Assembly (NCBI GenBank): GCA_018894105.1
Contig: CM032125.1
Location: 28,815,032-28,879,031, forward strand
DNA from: Jacaranda mimosifolia
Taxonomy: Eukaryota > Streptophyta > Magnoliopsida > Lamiales > Bignoniaceae
DNA: 64,000 nt
Reading direction: 5' to 3'
Position numbers and translations under genes: made by a program. The notes beneath the pieces were generated by a model that saw only the letters and a list, made by a program, of their open reading frames with translations, was not told the origin of the DNA and did no database searches. Shown here in pieces: positions 13,310 to 25,732 of the stretch (positions are counted from its first letter, which is position 1; the number at the start of each line of letters is the position of its first letter).

Positions 13310-15097
13310 TAGAAAAATCTGAAATTCCTGAAACAAATCTCAATCAAGAAAATTGAGGGAGATCCATATTAGAAATTAGAGTTGATGGAATAAAAAATAC
13401 TGTCAAAGGTGTTGATTTTGTCAGAGCTGTTGATTTTGGAATTTGGAGGTTAGGTTTCCACCTAATATATTTTTTATTTATTTTTGTTTATTTATTCTTC
13501 GTTTGGTTGGGGTGGGGGTATGCTGCGGGAGGCCAATAAACACAAATAGAAAAACAGGCGCCAATAATTAGAGAAGAAATTAATTGTTCTTTTACCTTTA
13601 TTTTAGTCGTTTAATGTAAAAATGGTTGCACTTTGCACAAAAGAAGTCCACTTGAACAAATTCGTTTATTGTAAAACAATTTTTGTAAAAATAAAAATAA
13701 AAATAATAAAATATATTGCAAAGTTAAAGTTCTGGTTATTTAATCAAAAATCTTCAAACCCAATTTCCATTTAGGATTCAGTCCCACCCCATATATTCTT
13801 AGTTTGAACTCTCTAATCTCAACTTTTTTTAAGAAATCACTCCCTGCTCTATGTAAAATTACCAAAATGTCATTCACTTCAAACAAAAATTGCAAACAAA
13901 TCAAGCGACTCTTTCTCTGCCGATGCTGAATGAAATTGCGTCCACGCTTACACAATTTCTGTCAACTGAATCATTTGCTACAGTGACTTAACTCATTTGG
14001 TAAATACTTTTATCCTCTATCCTTTAATAAATTGTTGAATAAGTCCACTCCCTAAAGTGGGTCGAATGATAGTAGTGAAGCAGAGAGAGTTGATGTTTGG
14101 AGTGAGAATAACGAGAATGAATTGAAATAGTTGTGAAGAGCTGAAGATTTCATCAATACAATATCAACTTGTGTGTGTGTGTGTGTCTGTGTGTCTCCAC
14201 CACATTTTGTCTTCCTTTTTAGTGGAGTATATGATCATTATTTTAAGTTTAAAGAAATGGATATGAACATACCTACTTGTTGTTAGATTCTTTTATGTTA
14301 AATAGGGAGAAACAATGCAATACAAATTTTACCAGTAAGAACTTTAGAAAAAATTGACCAATGTCTTTGACTTAGTTTCAACCAAATGTTAAGTTAATTT
14401 GATTCACTCAAAACCTATTTTAGATGAGAAATTACAGTTAACTAACTAACCTTTGGCTACTTGATCCAAATATATACTTAGTGAAATTGGTTTCAATATT
14501 GGTTGGAAACTACTGCTTTTGTCGTTTGGTAACTATTTGCACTCCTTTATTGGATTATTTGATTAAAATTTGCAAAAGAGAAGACGGGCATTTCACCACA
14601 GAAGTCACAGGTATGCACCATTGCTTTTCCTTTCTCTATTGGATCTATAAAATATCAGAAGAGATGTTTTGAGTTGAGAAACATCTCATCGAGAGTGTGC
14701 TACTGCAATGTCATTATCTTGTTGTGCCTACTTGCTGTGCTACTATATTTAAGGGAATAATTGCATGATATTGTGAGATAAGGTAAATGTATCCACAAAT
14801 CAATAGTTTTGATGTCTCAACACAAAGCGTTTTTGAAACTGATTAAAAATACATCAACTCTTGAGATTAACTGAAAATGGAACCGTTTATGAAGAAAATA
14901 ATAACTGAAAATGGAACCACAAATCAATAGTTAATATTAATATTAACTAAAAATGGAACTATTTATGCCAAAATTCTGTTAACTTTCAATCTTCTTATTC
15001 TTCTCCTCGTACCATATCCTATACTTTAGTTTATTGGATTTATTAATTCAAATGTTGATTCTTTTTGTTTTACAGACTACATTACTATAGCACCATC
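13310..15097. other. Ceramide kinase upstream region and left flank of the hAT relic
   Basis: The ceramide kinase leader and promoter should occupy the left part, reading leftwards from about 13500; I see no convincing TATA box. A GT microsatellite lies at 14169-14195. The rest up to 15097 is AT-rich with no recognisable protein. I looked here for the 5' inverted end of the hAT element and did not find it. Confidence 0.45.
14169..14195. repeat. GT microsatellite
   Basis: About a dozen GT dinucleotides, interrupted once by TCT. Confidence 0.8.
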
Positions 15098-17254
15098 ATG
15101 GACACCATTCTAGAAAATGAGGAGATGGAGTTTGTCAACAAGGAGCAACATGAGAATAATGGAAGTGATTCATCAGGGGTTGGAGATAACAGGCCTCCTA
15201 TTAATTCTCAAAAAAAGAAAAAGAGAAAGAATACAGTGGAGGAGCCCTCTGAAGATTCCAAAAAAAAGTTTGAGGTATGAAAACATTTTACCATAATTTT
15301 TTGATAAGAATGGTAAAAGGAGGGGTAAATGCAAGTATTGTGGGAAAGATTATGCTGCTGATCCTGTGATAAATGGCACTTATGGATTGAAAAATCATTT
15401 AAAAATTTGCAAGAAAAATCTCGAGAAACAGAGTGATAACTACACCATCAATAGTTTCACTTAGATTGTGGATTTGAGAGATATGTCATCTCACACCAAT
15501 GCCCTTAGTAAATTTGACCAAGAACTAGGGAGGCCCTTGCTAAAATGATCATTATGGATGAATTGCCTTTTAGGTTTGTCGAAGGTGAAGGCTTTAGACA
15601 GTCTGTTTCTGTTTCATCTCCCCAATTTGTTGTGTCATCTAGAATTACAGTTGCTAAAAATTGCTTGAAACTGTATTTTAATGAGAAAAATGATATAAAG
15701 GAGTACTTCCAAAAATCTGGAACAAAGGTGTCTCTCACAATAGATACGTGGACTTCTAATAAGAAATCAATTATATTTGCTTGACTGCTCACTTCATTGA
15801 TGAAAGTTATAGATGAAAGTTGGAAGTTGCATAAGTTGATTTTGAATTTTGTTCCGTGCTCTAGCCATAAAAGGGAAGATATTGGTCTTTTGATTGAAAA
15901 ATGCTTGCTTGAATGGGGAATTGACAGTGTATTTACCATTACTGTTGATAATGCTTCTTCTAATGATACTGCAGTATCATACTTGAGAAAAAGATTTTTA
16001 GCATGGACGAAGTCAATTTGTGATGGTAAATATTTGCATATGAGGTGCATTACTCATATTATTAATCTTGTTGTGAAAGATGGGCTGACGAGTGCTGGTG
16101 TGTCGCTTGAGCGTGTTCGCACTATGGTGAGGTATTTGAGACAATCACCGGCTAGGTGGAAAAAAATCAAAGCTTATGCTGTTGAGAAAAAAGTAGGAAG
16201 TAAGAAATTGTTGAGTCTTGATTGTCCAACTAGATAGAATTCTTCTTACTTTATGCTCGAAACTGCTTTGCTTTTTTAGTGTGTGTTTGATAGGTATGAG
16301 ATATGCGACAAAGAATTTCGTGATGAATTTGGTCTTCAAGGACCTTATGGTAAGGTAGGGCTTCTCACAAATGATGATTGGTATATGATTGATAGATTGG
16401 TGAAAGTGTTCAAACACTTTTATGAAATGACTGTAAGAATTTCAGGCTCAAAGTTTGTGACTTCTAATGTATTTATGGATGTGATTAATGATATTGATGT
16501 TTTGATAAAACAGTGGGAGTCAGGTGAGGATTATGAGTTGTCAAAAGTAGCAAAAAAAGTGAAAGCAAAGTTTGATAAGTATTCATGGGGAGATCCTATT
16601 AAAATGAACATGTTGTTTGTGGCTATGGCTCTTGATTCTCAGCATAAGTTGAAATATGTTTTCTTCACTCTTACTCATATGTACGAGGGTCAATTGGGAA
16701 AGGACATGTGTGATCGGTTTAGCAAAGCTCTTCAAGAAATTTTTGAAGAGTATAAAAGAATATATAGTATTGCCCAAACATCTTCAAAAACAGGGTCACA
16801 GTCTCCCCAAAGTAGTAGTGGTCCATTTGATTCTAGTATTGATAGCAACAAGGGAATGGTAAGGGATTTTAGATTGGCGGAGTACCGCAAATTATGCATA
16901 GATGAGGAGAGAGATTCAGAAAATCAATCAGAGCTTGATACATATTTGAGTAAGCAAAAAGAGAAAGATGTGCCCGACTTTGATGTTCTTGGATGGTGGA
17001 AGATGAATGCCCACTGATTTTTCATCTTAGCGAGGTTGGCTGGTGAATTATTTGCTATGCTTGCTACTATAGTTGCTTCTAAATCTACCTTTAGTACCTC
17101 GGGTTGGGTGATTGATGACTTTAGAGCCTCTTTAACTCCAAGAATGACTCAAGCCCTCATTTGTACTCAAGATTGGATTTGCAATGGACCTCCAAAGCCA
17201 CTTGTTGAGGAAGATTATGCTCAAATTGACAGACTTGAAGAAGGTATGCATTAA
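15098..17254 (+). pseudogene. hAT transposase, BED-finger type, decayed
   Basis: Relic of a plant hAT transposase. A lysine-rich N-terminus leads to a BED zinc finger around 15330-15420 (CKYCGKDY, then H and C in NHLKIC). Then come TIDTWTSN and TVDNASSND of the RNase H-like core, HMRCITHIINLVVKDG, and the C-terminal dimerisation region (VASKSTFSTSGWVIDDFRAS, LTPRMTQALICTQDW). The frame is broken by a stop at 15278-15280 in the track of the first exon, a shift just after it, stops near 15462, 15782 and 16235, another before the segment starting at 16283, and one at 17014-17016. Order and spacing of motifs are otherwise intact, so it was probably full length before decay. Confidence 0.85.
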
Positions 17255-18648
17255 ATTCATATATTATGGTTCTAAAGATTATTATTAATTATTATTTTTA
17301 TGATTATTAATATATCCATGTTTTTCGTACTTATGAGTTTTTATGTTTTTATGTTTTGATTCTTTAATTTGTGTTTCTAGATATGGTTTCAAGTATTGGT
17401 GCAGATTTTGTGGTAATCGGTTTATGATGGATGGATATCACCAAGTACATAAGTCACTTATTTATGCATATTATAAATTATTTCTCTAGTTTTTTTTTAT
17501 AATAAATCTTTTATAATATTATTTCTTATATTGTTATGTTCTTTTTATAGGAATTAGGAATGAAGGATGAGGGTGGATCCGGTCGAATTGAAAGCTTGAA
17601 GCCCTTCAACTTTCAACTTTTCAAGCAAATCATTTATATAGAATTGGATGTTATTTAAAGTTTGAACAATTTACTATTTCAAACTTGAATCATTATGTGT
17701 GGATGTGAATTGTGATCATGTATCATTGTGATATAATTTTGGCATTTGCCTGTTTGAAATTTGGCTTTTAATTGTCTTGAGGTACCTGCCTGGGAAGTTC
17801 ATTTGAAGTAGAAGTCTTTAAGGAAATATTGGTCGATGCCATTTTTTCTGAGATTGTAGCATTATTAAGAAAAATTAATGTAGAATAGCAACAAGACATG
17901 ATTGGCAGATGAATTTGATTGCAAGAATGAATGGAGATGTGAGGTTGAGCATGATATATCAAAGAAACATACCATCTACATTAAGTCCTTAACCTTGACT
18001 TTTGTTTATTGTTAAGTTTGGTTTAGTGGTATAATACTTCAAATATTAAAATAGTTTTTTCAAAGGATGTGATAATAACAGAGCAACAGCTGCAGGAAGA
18101 GTTATATAACTATATATATGCAGATATGGAAATCCGCTAAATTAATTTAGTATATAGTTATTGTTAAATAACAACTTGGCAAAAAAGGATTTTCGTTGTC
18201 AATGTTTGGTTATGATTATAAGTGTTTTGGTTGAGGAGTTTTATCACCAATATTTATCACAATTGAAAAGGGATTGCATGATATTATTAAGCATTTGCAT
18301 ATTTGAAAATTTCACCAATTCTAAAGTTTCACCTAAATATAAACATTTATTATCAAACTTAATTCTATCAAATAAACTTTTTAGTACTATAAAAATGAGT
18401 AATCCAATTCAAATTTTTTATCCAAAGCGAAAATCAAACATTTTTTGGTTAAAAAAAATAGAAAATAATCTTGAATCGGTTTAATAACCGAACAAGACCA
18501 ATTCGGTTACAGTTTTACCGAACCGAACCGAACCAAACAATTCAATTCGATTCTGGTGTTGCATATGGAAAAACCAATTTTTTCAGTTAATCGAATGTCC
18601 AACACTAGGCATATCGTGCCAGTTAACCCAATTATTCCAACATTGCGC
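17255..18648. other. 3' part of the hAT relic
   Basis: Non-coding tail of the hAT element. Around 18480-18560 there is a run of 'accgaaccgaaccgaacc' subterminal motifs, and the sequence reaches a hAT-like right end near 18588-18607 (ATCGAATGTCCAACACTAG). No matching left end was found upstream, so the exact boundaries and target duplication are unknown. Confidence 0.45.
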
Positions 18649-20666
18649 CTAATCGTTGTTTATTACTTCCCATCTATCACCAGCAAATAAATAATTTGCC
18701 CAACATTGGGGCTCTAATTGCATGATGAAGTCTCTAGCAAGAGGCATGGACTCCTCTATGCTGTTTATATGCCGAGTATATTCTTGCTTTATAGGACCAG
18801 ATGCAGCTTTCATGAAAATAGATGCCCAATGTTTCTTGTTGTGGAGGGGGTACTTTCTCATTACCTAAAATTGAAGTTATATGATCATTAGATTTCTTGA
18901 ACTATTACTTGGACATTAATTTAAATCAGAACATAGTTTTCAATAAAATACAAAAAAATCTTACTTACTTTTTGAAGTTGTACACCAAGTGTCTCAAACA
19001 GTATGCGTGATGGCTACAAGGAAATGCCATGGGAATAGCTTTAAGAAGCCCGGTATGTCGGTAAGAGAAAAAAGTGAACCTTCTGAACCCTGTGCTATGG
19101 TGAGAATATAAAATGCTCCTCAACTTCACGCAAAACCACTCCTAATTAGTATCATTTTTAGCATCAACAACTGTATATGCTAATATGAATAGATCATCGT
19201 TGGGATCCTTAGTGACAACACTCAGTAAACATCCTTTATACTTATTCTTAATGTGAGTGCCAAGAAAATCAGTGGTCTGCATCCACTGAGAAAGCCGACC
19301 AAACAAGTTGTGAAAGATAAATAATCGCTGAAATTTTATGCTCATCGGGTCAATCTCATAATCTGCAACACTTGCAGGATTTGTTTCTTTCACAGCCCTA
19401 TAATACCATATCAACTTATCAAAGGATCCCTTCTCCGCCCCCTGAATATCATGGATCGCTATTTCCTTACCCAACCATGCTCTATGGTATGGAATTTCTA
19501 TGCCAAATTCTCTATGAATCTCTTTTATCACATTGATAGGTCGGTAACAGAGCTCTCATCTCAAATTTTCTTTCATTACATTAGCAACCCAAGCAGAATA
19601 AACTCTAGGATGCCCCATCGTCGGAAAACTACCCTCATTACACGTATGTTCCAGGTTGCATTTTTGAATACCAAAGAGTTTGTCAGCTATATGCCTTGAG
19701 GCATATATTCTCCATTGGCAATTATCATTGCTACAAATTGCTATAATCTTTTTGGAATTGTTTTTCTTATATATAAAGGACCTTCTAGTAGCAACAACAT
19801 GGTTTTTAAGTTTAATTCTAAACTCTTCAGCATCCTGGAACATTTGGCCCTCTCCATGGATGCAAGGACTCCAAGCATCAATTGAATTCCTTTGTAATGC
19901 TAAATCATATTGTGACTCGCTTGTGGAGGGAATGTCCTCTATTTCATTCCTAAATGGGTGTTCATTGCAAAGAAATAACATAGTCAAATTATATAATAAT
20001 TATCAATAAAGTGTTGCAAGATCAGTACATAAGTACTCAATTATGCAATTTCAGTATTCAACAACAAGATAACTAGGTACTTAAGTAAACAATATCAGTA
20101 TTTCACATAAAAGAAGTAGGTACTAAAATAAACAATTTAAGTACTTAAATGGAGGAGATAAATACTGAAATGACTGAATCTAGTATTTAATGTAGAAGAC
20201 CTAAGTATTGAAATGAACAAATTTAGTATTTAATGTAGAATACCTAAGTACTAAAATACAAATATCCAGTATTCAATGTAGAAGAGCACAAATATTGAAA
20301 TGAACAAATTTAATATTTAACACACGAGACCTAAGTACAAAAACACATAAGAACAAGTATTCTGTAAGACAACTGCATATAACTAATAATGCAGACATGT
20401 ACAAATTGGGACAATGCAAGTATGCTAAACAATAAATGCAGTACAAAATTGAAGATATGAAGTATTTACCTGCTTGTATAGCTACTTTGCCTTCCCCGTC
20501 CACTAGGTTCACTTTTTCGGATAACCATTATGTCAACTAAGGTCATCTTTAAACACAAATGCAAGCAAATCATGTTGGACATATCCTCATCAGCATTCAA
20601 AGTCATGTACATTTTTTTGATGGCGAGCAATGTATTGTACTGTGTGGAATTGAGGGGAAATTTCAC
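18649..20666 (-). pseudogene. MULE (Mutator-like) transposase, decayed
   Basis: Relic of a MuDR-type transposase. From the N-terminus: 20466-20666 may be the leading exon (DVKFPLNSTQYN...). 19556-19987 carries the MuDR N-terminal domain (MFQDAEEFRIKLKNHVVATR, then CSNDNCQWRIYAS). 19142-19531 carries the start of the DDE core (KYKGCLLSVV, ILAYTVVDAKND). The frame then continues through EWFCVKLRS and HHAYCLRHLVYNFKK to about 18965. A short intron-like gap leads to 18649-18861 (WASIFMKAAS, WANYLFAGDRWEVINN). In-frame stops at 19556-19558 and 19142-19144 break it; the second sits where the family has Trp. The usual LDGTH of the first catalytic Asp reads FLGTH here. Clear inverted ends were not found. 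Confidence 0.8.
20030..20345. repeat. Imperfect 43-44 bp tandem repeat
   Basis: About seven diverged units, with phase markers near 20115, 20158, 20201, 20244, 20288 and 20331. Each unit has a 'ctaagtattgaaatgaac' half and a 'tttagtatttaatgtaga' half. It lies between the two N-terminal parts of the MULE relic, probably in its intron. Confidence 0.75.
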
Positions 20667-21397
20667 ATCATTTTTTCTCCAGTTGGAAATACAGTCCCAC
20701 TAGAGTCATGCTCGCAAAAATGGACATGATATAGAGTTCCCCATTATATATACAACTCCGTAACAGTTGAATTTGAGGTTCTTCCCCATTACCCAATATT
20801 TCAGGTTAAAAAAAAAAAAAAAAAACTGTTACTCGCTAAAGTTACAATGATGCTTTACTGTGCAACAATGGAAATAAAATAGGTTTGCTTCTTGCTAATA
20901 TGTTGTAGCCGATGGCAAAAGATGTAAAAAAAAAAAAAAGAAAGAAAAGAACAGAGAAGCACTGTGTTCCACTGCGGGAGAAAACCAGAAAACAAACGAA
21001 AAAGAGTGAGGAAGACGAACTGAGACGTGAGGGTTTAGGAAGGAATAAAGGGGAAAAAAAATTAAGTGAGGCCATTTCCGTCATTTTAAGTGGCTGGTGA
21101 GTGAAGGCGAAAATTAAACTTCAAATGGGGAGTTGAAAATAAGAATTGCTTGGGTGGGAATTGAACACCAAATGAAAAGTTAGTTTGGGAATTTATAAAT
21201 AAGTTCCCCCTAAAGTTCATGTCCACGCTAGGATCTTAAAAAAGTTGTGTATCCTCAAATTACACTAACTAAAAAAAATAATAAAAAGGAGAGGTAAAAG
21301 ATTGTGTTCATATATGTTTAGAACTTATGTTCACGTCGCTAGCCCATAAATTCACGTCTTGAGTAGGTCTAATAAAATTTCACCTTAAAAAAGATGT
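20667..21397. other. No gene recognised; 5' flank of the MULE relic
   Basis: Contains an A-run at about 20808-20824 and a purine-rich block at 20923-21060 that is open on both strands because of composition bias. No protein family is recognised. The left part could be the leader of the MULE. Confidence 0.4.
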
Positions 21398-21776
21398 TAA
21401 GGGCCCATTTGCTTTTATTTTCAAATTTTATTTTCACATTTTATATTATTTACAAATTGAAATACATTATTCTATACACATTTTCATTCAATATATTTTT
21501 ATTTTTATTTTCAAAAAAATTCTCCAATAACCTATATATCTCATTTTTCTATTATCATTATTACAATCTCTCTCTATATACAACCTACTAAACCCAACAC
21601 CAGGGGTTGTCTTAATAAAATTTGCGGCCTAAGGAGAAACATAAAAATGAGGCATTTAATATACAATAAAAATTTAAATTTTACAAAATTATTAAATTTC
21701 TAATACACAAGTCTTTTTAGTAAGCATTTCGTACATTATTATAAGAAAAAATTTTTACATATAAAATATTGATATT

Positions 21777-22427
21777 TGATATGGGGTGGTCCAAATACCT
21801 TGGCCCAAACCAAGCAGGCCCAGAGACGCAGCGCCAGACCCAATCTTGCATCTGAGACCCATAGGTGCAATCGACCTCGATCGACCTCTTTCTTGACTGT
21901 GCCTCCATGACAAAACGGCGTCTAGTCGACTTTGTTGACCATAGAGGTCGAGACAGTACAGTACTCTGCCTCCGCATTAATGGCGCATGCCACCCCCTCA
22001 CCGCCTGACATAGCAGGTGCCTCAACAGTGTACTATTATGTCCTTAAAACCTGGAAAAGCAGTTATATGAAAATATGCAGAAAGAGGAAATTACTAATCA
22101 CCCCTTGCACAAGGGTAAGGGCCCCTGAATGTACCATGGGCATCTCAGACAATTCCCCCAAAAGGAGAAGGCTATAAATATTCTCACTTCAACCTTTCTA
22201 AGGGATTATCTCATAGATACACAAAGTCCTTACTCTGCTGCTTGAGATATCTCGTCGATCTGTATTGACTTGAGCGTCGGAGGGCCTAAGCCGAGGGCTC
22301 CTCGGCTAGCCTGACGTTTGCTGTGATTGCAGGATTCGTCCCACTTTAACCAGAATACCGACTAGTGAGGTCGAGTTTCATCCAATCTCATAGTTGGACC
22401 AGTACAAAATGAATTGAACCCTCATCA
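21777..22427 (+). mobile_element. Solo LTR, probably Gypsy
   Basis: Starts TGATATGGGGTGG and ends ...CCCTCATCA (TG...CA). Flanking pentamers ATATT and ATATC match at four of five positions. A TATAAATA box lies at 22173-22180. Downstream is the 'gacttgagcgtcggaggg' block and a GC-rich fold-back (ccgagggctcctcggc), both familiar from plant Gypsy LTRs. No primer-binding site or internal region follows, so this is an LTR-LTR recombination remnant. It is clearly more GC-rich than its surroundings. Confidence 0.7.
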
Positions 22428-22502
22428 ATATCTAAATTTGATATTCAAACTTTTTTTTAGATGCAAAATTATTAGTTAACTTTCATAATTAATTTCTTCT
22501 AA

Positions 22503-22519
22503 TATATATATATATATAT
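22503..22519. repeat. TA microsatellite
   Basis: Short TA run; similar runs at 22855-22873, 24041-24062 and 24790-24809. Confidence 0.7.
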
Positions 22520-23292
22520 TTTAATTGATAGCATAGCTAGCTCATTGTAACTTTTTCTGAGACATTGTCCTTAAGTAAGATTTTATTAGTTTTAATTTTG
22601 AAAAACTTCATTCAACCAAAGTAAAAGAATAAGAAATTTAAGAAATAAAACTTTAATTCGTAGTGAAAGAGAATTGAAGTTAATGTTATTTAATGATTAA
22701 TATTAAAATGTTATTTAGTAATTAGGATTGTAAAAGAGGAATTAGTTAATGATTACTATTGAAGAAGAGTTAAATGGATAAGGTTTTGATAAAAAAGGAA
22801 TAGGAAATAAAAGGATAGAGGAGATTTAGGAAAATTGAGCGTACCAAAATTTTAAATATATATATATATATATTGATTAATTATATTCAAGTAATTGACT
22901 ATTGTAACTTTAAATTATAAGATCTCCATACAAAAGCCTTATACGTTTTCTTTATCCTAATTTTTATAAAATAAATATATGTATGAAGCTTTTATACTAA
23001 AGGCATCATACTATTTTAGGCATATATTTTTTTTAAAAAAAAGGCCTTATATTTTACTTTTTTTTGAGGCCTAAAATATATAAGAAAAATATATGTAGGA
23101 AGTCTCTAAAATTTGGAGGTCTAAGACGGTCGTCTTTGTTGACTAAAAATAGAGTCATCCCCGCCCAACATAATATTACTTTTTCAATAATCTATCCAAA
23201 TACAACTCATTTTCAATTTATTTTCACTAAATATTTTTTTTAATTTTAAAAATAATAGAAATAATAATAAATAAAAAAAAACCAAACGGGCA

Positions 23293-25636
23293 AATCCCAA
23301 CATCCGTCAGTACATTTTTAGAAGCAGAATTAAGGTTAAAAATAATTATAAGAAATTTATTGAAACAATGATCATATCATATTAAGTTTGGGTAAGAAAG
23401 GACCCATGATAAAATTTTGGGGCTATAAATAAAATTATTTGTTATCAAAATCTTGATTATTTGGAATAAAGTAAAGAATGAGGATTTCATTCCTTTCTCA
23501 TTCTTGTGCATATCAATAATGGGATAAGTATTACTAATATCATTCCTTTCGCATCTTCATTCAATTCCTAAAATTATTTCATTATCAACTAATTCCATTC
23601 CTCCATAGCAGTCACCACCTTAGAGTTGCTGGCGTGTCAAGTAATTATAGGAAAGACATTCTACTAAATTCTTTCAGTCTGACCCAGTTGGGGAATGTTC
23701 TTGGATAATATGAATTAATTAATTGTTAAACCAACTAGTGAAAGCACCAACGGATACTTTGGTATTGATATTGCACGAAATTAGATTGGGATCATTCCTA
23801 TAAATTGATGAAGTGTGGTTTTTTATTTTTGAAATGCGCTCACATAGAGTTAGCTTTTGATTTGAAAAAATGAGTATTTAGATATATTTTTCACTGTAAA
23901 AATTACTTTTTATATTAGTTAAGTTCTTAGTGGGTTTGAGCTCATTTGGGTTATGAAGCCCATTTTAAGTGAGCTTATATATGAGAACTTAGTATCTCAT
24001 TTAATTAATTATATTAATTTTTTATTGGACTTTTACTTTTATATATATATATATATATATATCCATAGACCTTAATTTGATATATCAAGTATAATTATAT
24101 ATAAGTTTTTATCTGCATATAATGAATTTAAATTTTATTGCGCTATGCATTTCATAGTCCATGCAAATCGATTACCATATTTGCTATGTATTAACCTTGC
24201 CGAAACAAATTTGAACACACTAATTAATTTACTAGAATCCTTTATCTTTTTAATCTAAATCGTACACTAAAGAAAATGTTAGGTGATGTGGGATTTTTTC
24301 AAAGAACTTTCTCCAAATACTTTGTCAAAGTACAAGTTTTGAATGTTGGGAAAATCATTAAAAATTACTAGAAAAAATAAAAATAATAATCAACTTGTCT
24401 CTCTTTGTGTCCTAAATTAATGAATAATTATTTTAATAATTATGATGGAGAAAGTAAATTAAAATTCAAAATACGTATTTTGAATTTTAATATACAAGTT
24501 GGAGTCGTGGCTAATCCTGTGAATACACTTTTGGGAAAAAAATATTATGATTAAAAAGGTGCCTATAGTATAGAACATGTAATTATATACTATCTGTACA
24601 AAGACACATTCACATTGAATCATATTCTTTTCAAATAGGGACACAACTTAATTGGTTGAATCATAACTTATTTTAAGTAGTTCCATCAATTTAGATACAA
24701 TTCTTCAACAACTATAAATATAAAGCAATATATATTCATTATTATTGTTCTTACTAGGAAATTTTAATACTTTTTCTAGCAATAAATAAATATATATATA
24801 TATATATATGTATTCTACTTTAAGTATCAAAAAATTTTAGTAGGAAAAAATTTTTACATCCCGCAATATATTTCTCAACCTAGAATTTATGTTGAAGAAA
24901 AAAACTTGTAAGGAATTTATGCAGACGAAAAAATTATATATATCATATTAAATTGGCGTGACAAGACTCATAACGAAATTCCGGGACCAGATATAAAATT
25001 ATTTGTCTGGAAAACTTGATTATTTGAAAATATCCTTTGCTGATAAATAAGTGAGAAACACACACACACACCAAAAAAGAAAAAGCACTTTTTCAATAAA
25101 TGTATAATGGCGATTAATTAGTGAAAAATAAGACAGCTTTTAATTCTAGTAAAAATTATATTTGATTTTGTTTTAATTTATTCTGATATATTATTGGTTC
25201 TTGAAAATAACCACCAAAAACCAAGATTCTACATTAGACAAGCCCTTATGCATATACTGCATTGAAAAATAAAAAGAGGAAAATTAATTAATAGCGTTTA
25301 TAGGACAAAAAAAACCACATTTATACTAAAATCGGAGCAAAACTCAAATTTGAGATAAAATCTAAATGCGCGGCAATGCAGGATCCACAAAAGCCCGATT
25401 TGATCAGTTGAAATCAAAGATAAAATTGATGGCAGAATCCTTGTTCACAAATACAACAATTTCCTAGTAATTCTACTTTTAGTTTCGTCTTTTCGTAGAT
25501 TCATCTTAATATCCAAATAAAACTGCAGATATTTTAGGATACTACAATGAAACTAATTCCTTAACCTAATCGAAATAGTACTCTACGCATCCCCAAGTTT
25601 CCTATGTGGCCTAGGAGCCATTACTGCCTTCTCTAG
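23293..25636. other. AT-rich intergenic, no gene seen
   Basis: Long AT-rich stretch with TA runs at 24041-24062 and 24790-24809. No protein family, RNA gene or clear element ends were recognised. Its right end holds the F-box gene promoter. Confidence 0.5.
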
Positions 25637-25644
25637 TATAAAAG
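25637..25644 (+). promoter_or_regulatory. TATA box of the F-box gene
   Basis: TATAAAAG, 89 bases upstream of the F-box start codon, giving an expected transcript start near 25668 and a short leader with no upstream ATG. Confidence 0.65.
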
Positions 25645-25732
25645 AACCAAGTATCTCAAGCCATTCTACCACCGTAAATAGAACAAAAAACCCTTCTGCT
25701 TTTCGTTTGTTGTCTTCTTTTCTTGGTCTCCA

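Larger units (their letters stand above)
21601..23163. mobile_element. Non-autonomous hAT element with nested solo LTR
   Basis: It begins CAGGGGTTGTCTT and its right end, reverse complemented, begins CGGGGATGACTC, typical hAT ends. Flanks are CCCAACAC (21593-21600) and CCCAACAT (23164-23171), an 8-bp duplication with one mismatch. Motifs near the ends such as 'gcggcctaagg' and 'ctaagacggtcgtct' are common in plant hAT copies. No transposase frame remains. A Gypsy-type solo LTR sits inside. Confidence 0.65.
21398..23292. mobile_element. Harbinger-like MITE split by a hAT insertion
   Basis: The left end (GCCCATTTGCTTTTATTTTC, from 21398) and the right end (..AACCAAACGGGC, to about 23292) are inverted partners like other MITEs in this window. 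The two halves are 21398-21600 and 23164-23292; the interior 21601-23163 is a later insertion. Joining the halves gives roughly 330 bp, in the size range of its relatives. The target duplication is unclear. Confidence 0.55.

Noticed and set aside
15505..16050. 181-residue minus-strand frame
   Set aside because: It lies antisense to the hAT transposase relic and matches nothing; the plus strand carries the family motifs.
20030..20345. Possible CRISPR-like array
   Set aside because: Units are contiguous and diverged with no spacers, in a plant genome; it is a tandem repeat.
20842..21100. Overlapping frames on both strands
   Set aside because: Open because of purine/pyrimidine bias; no family resemblance.
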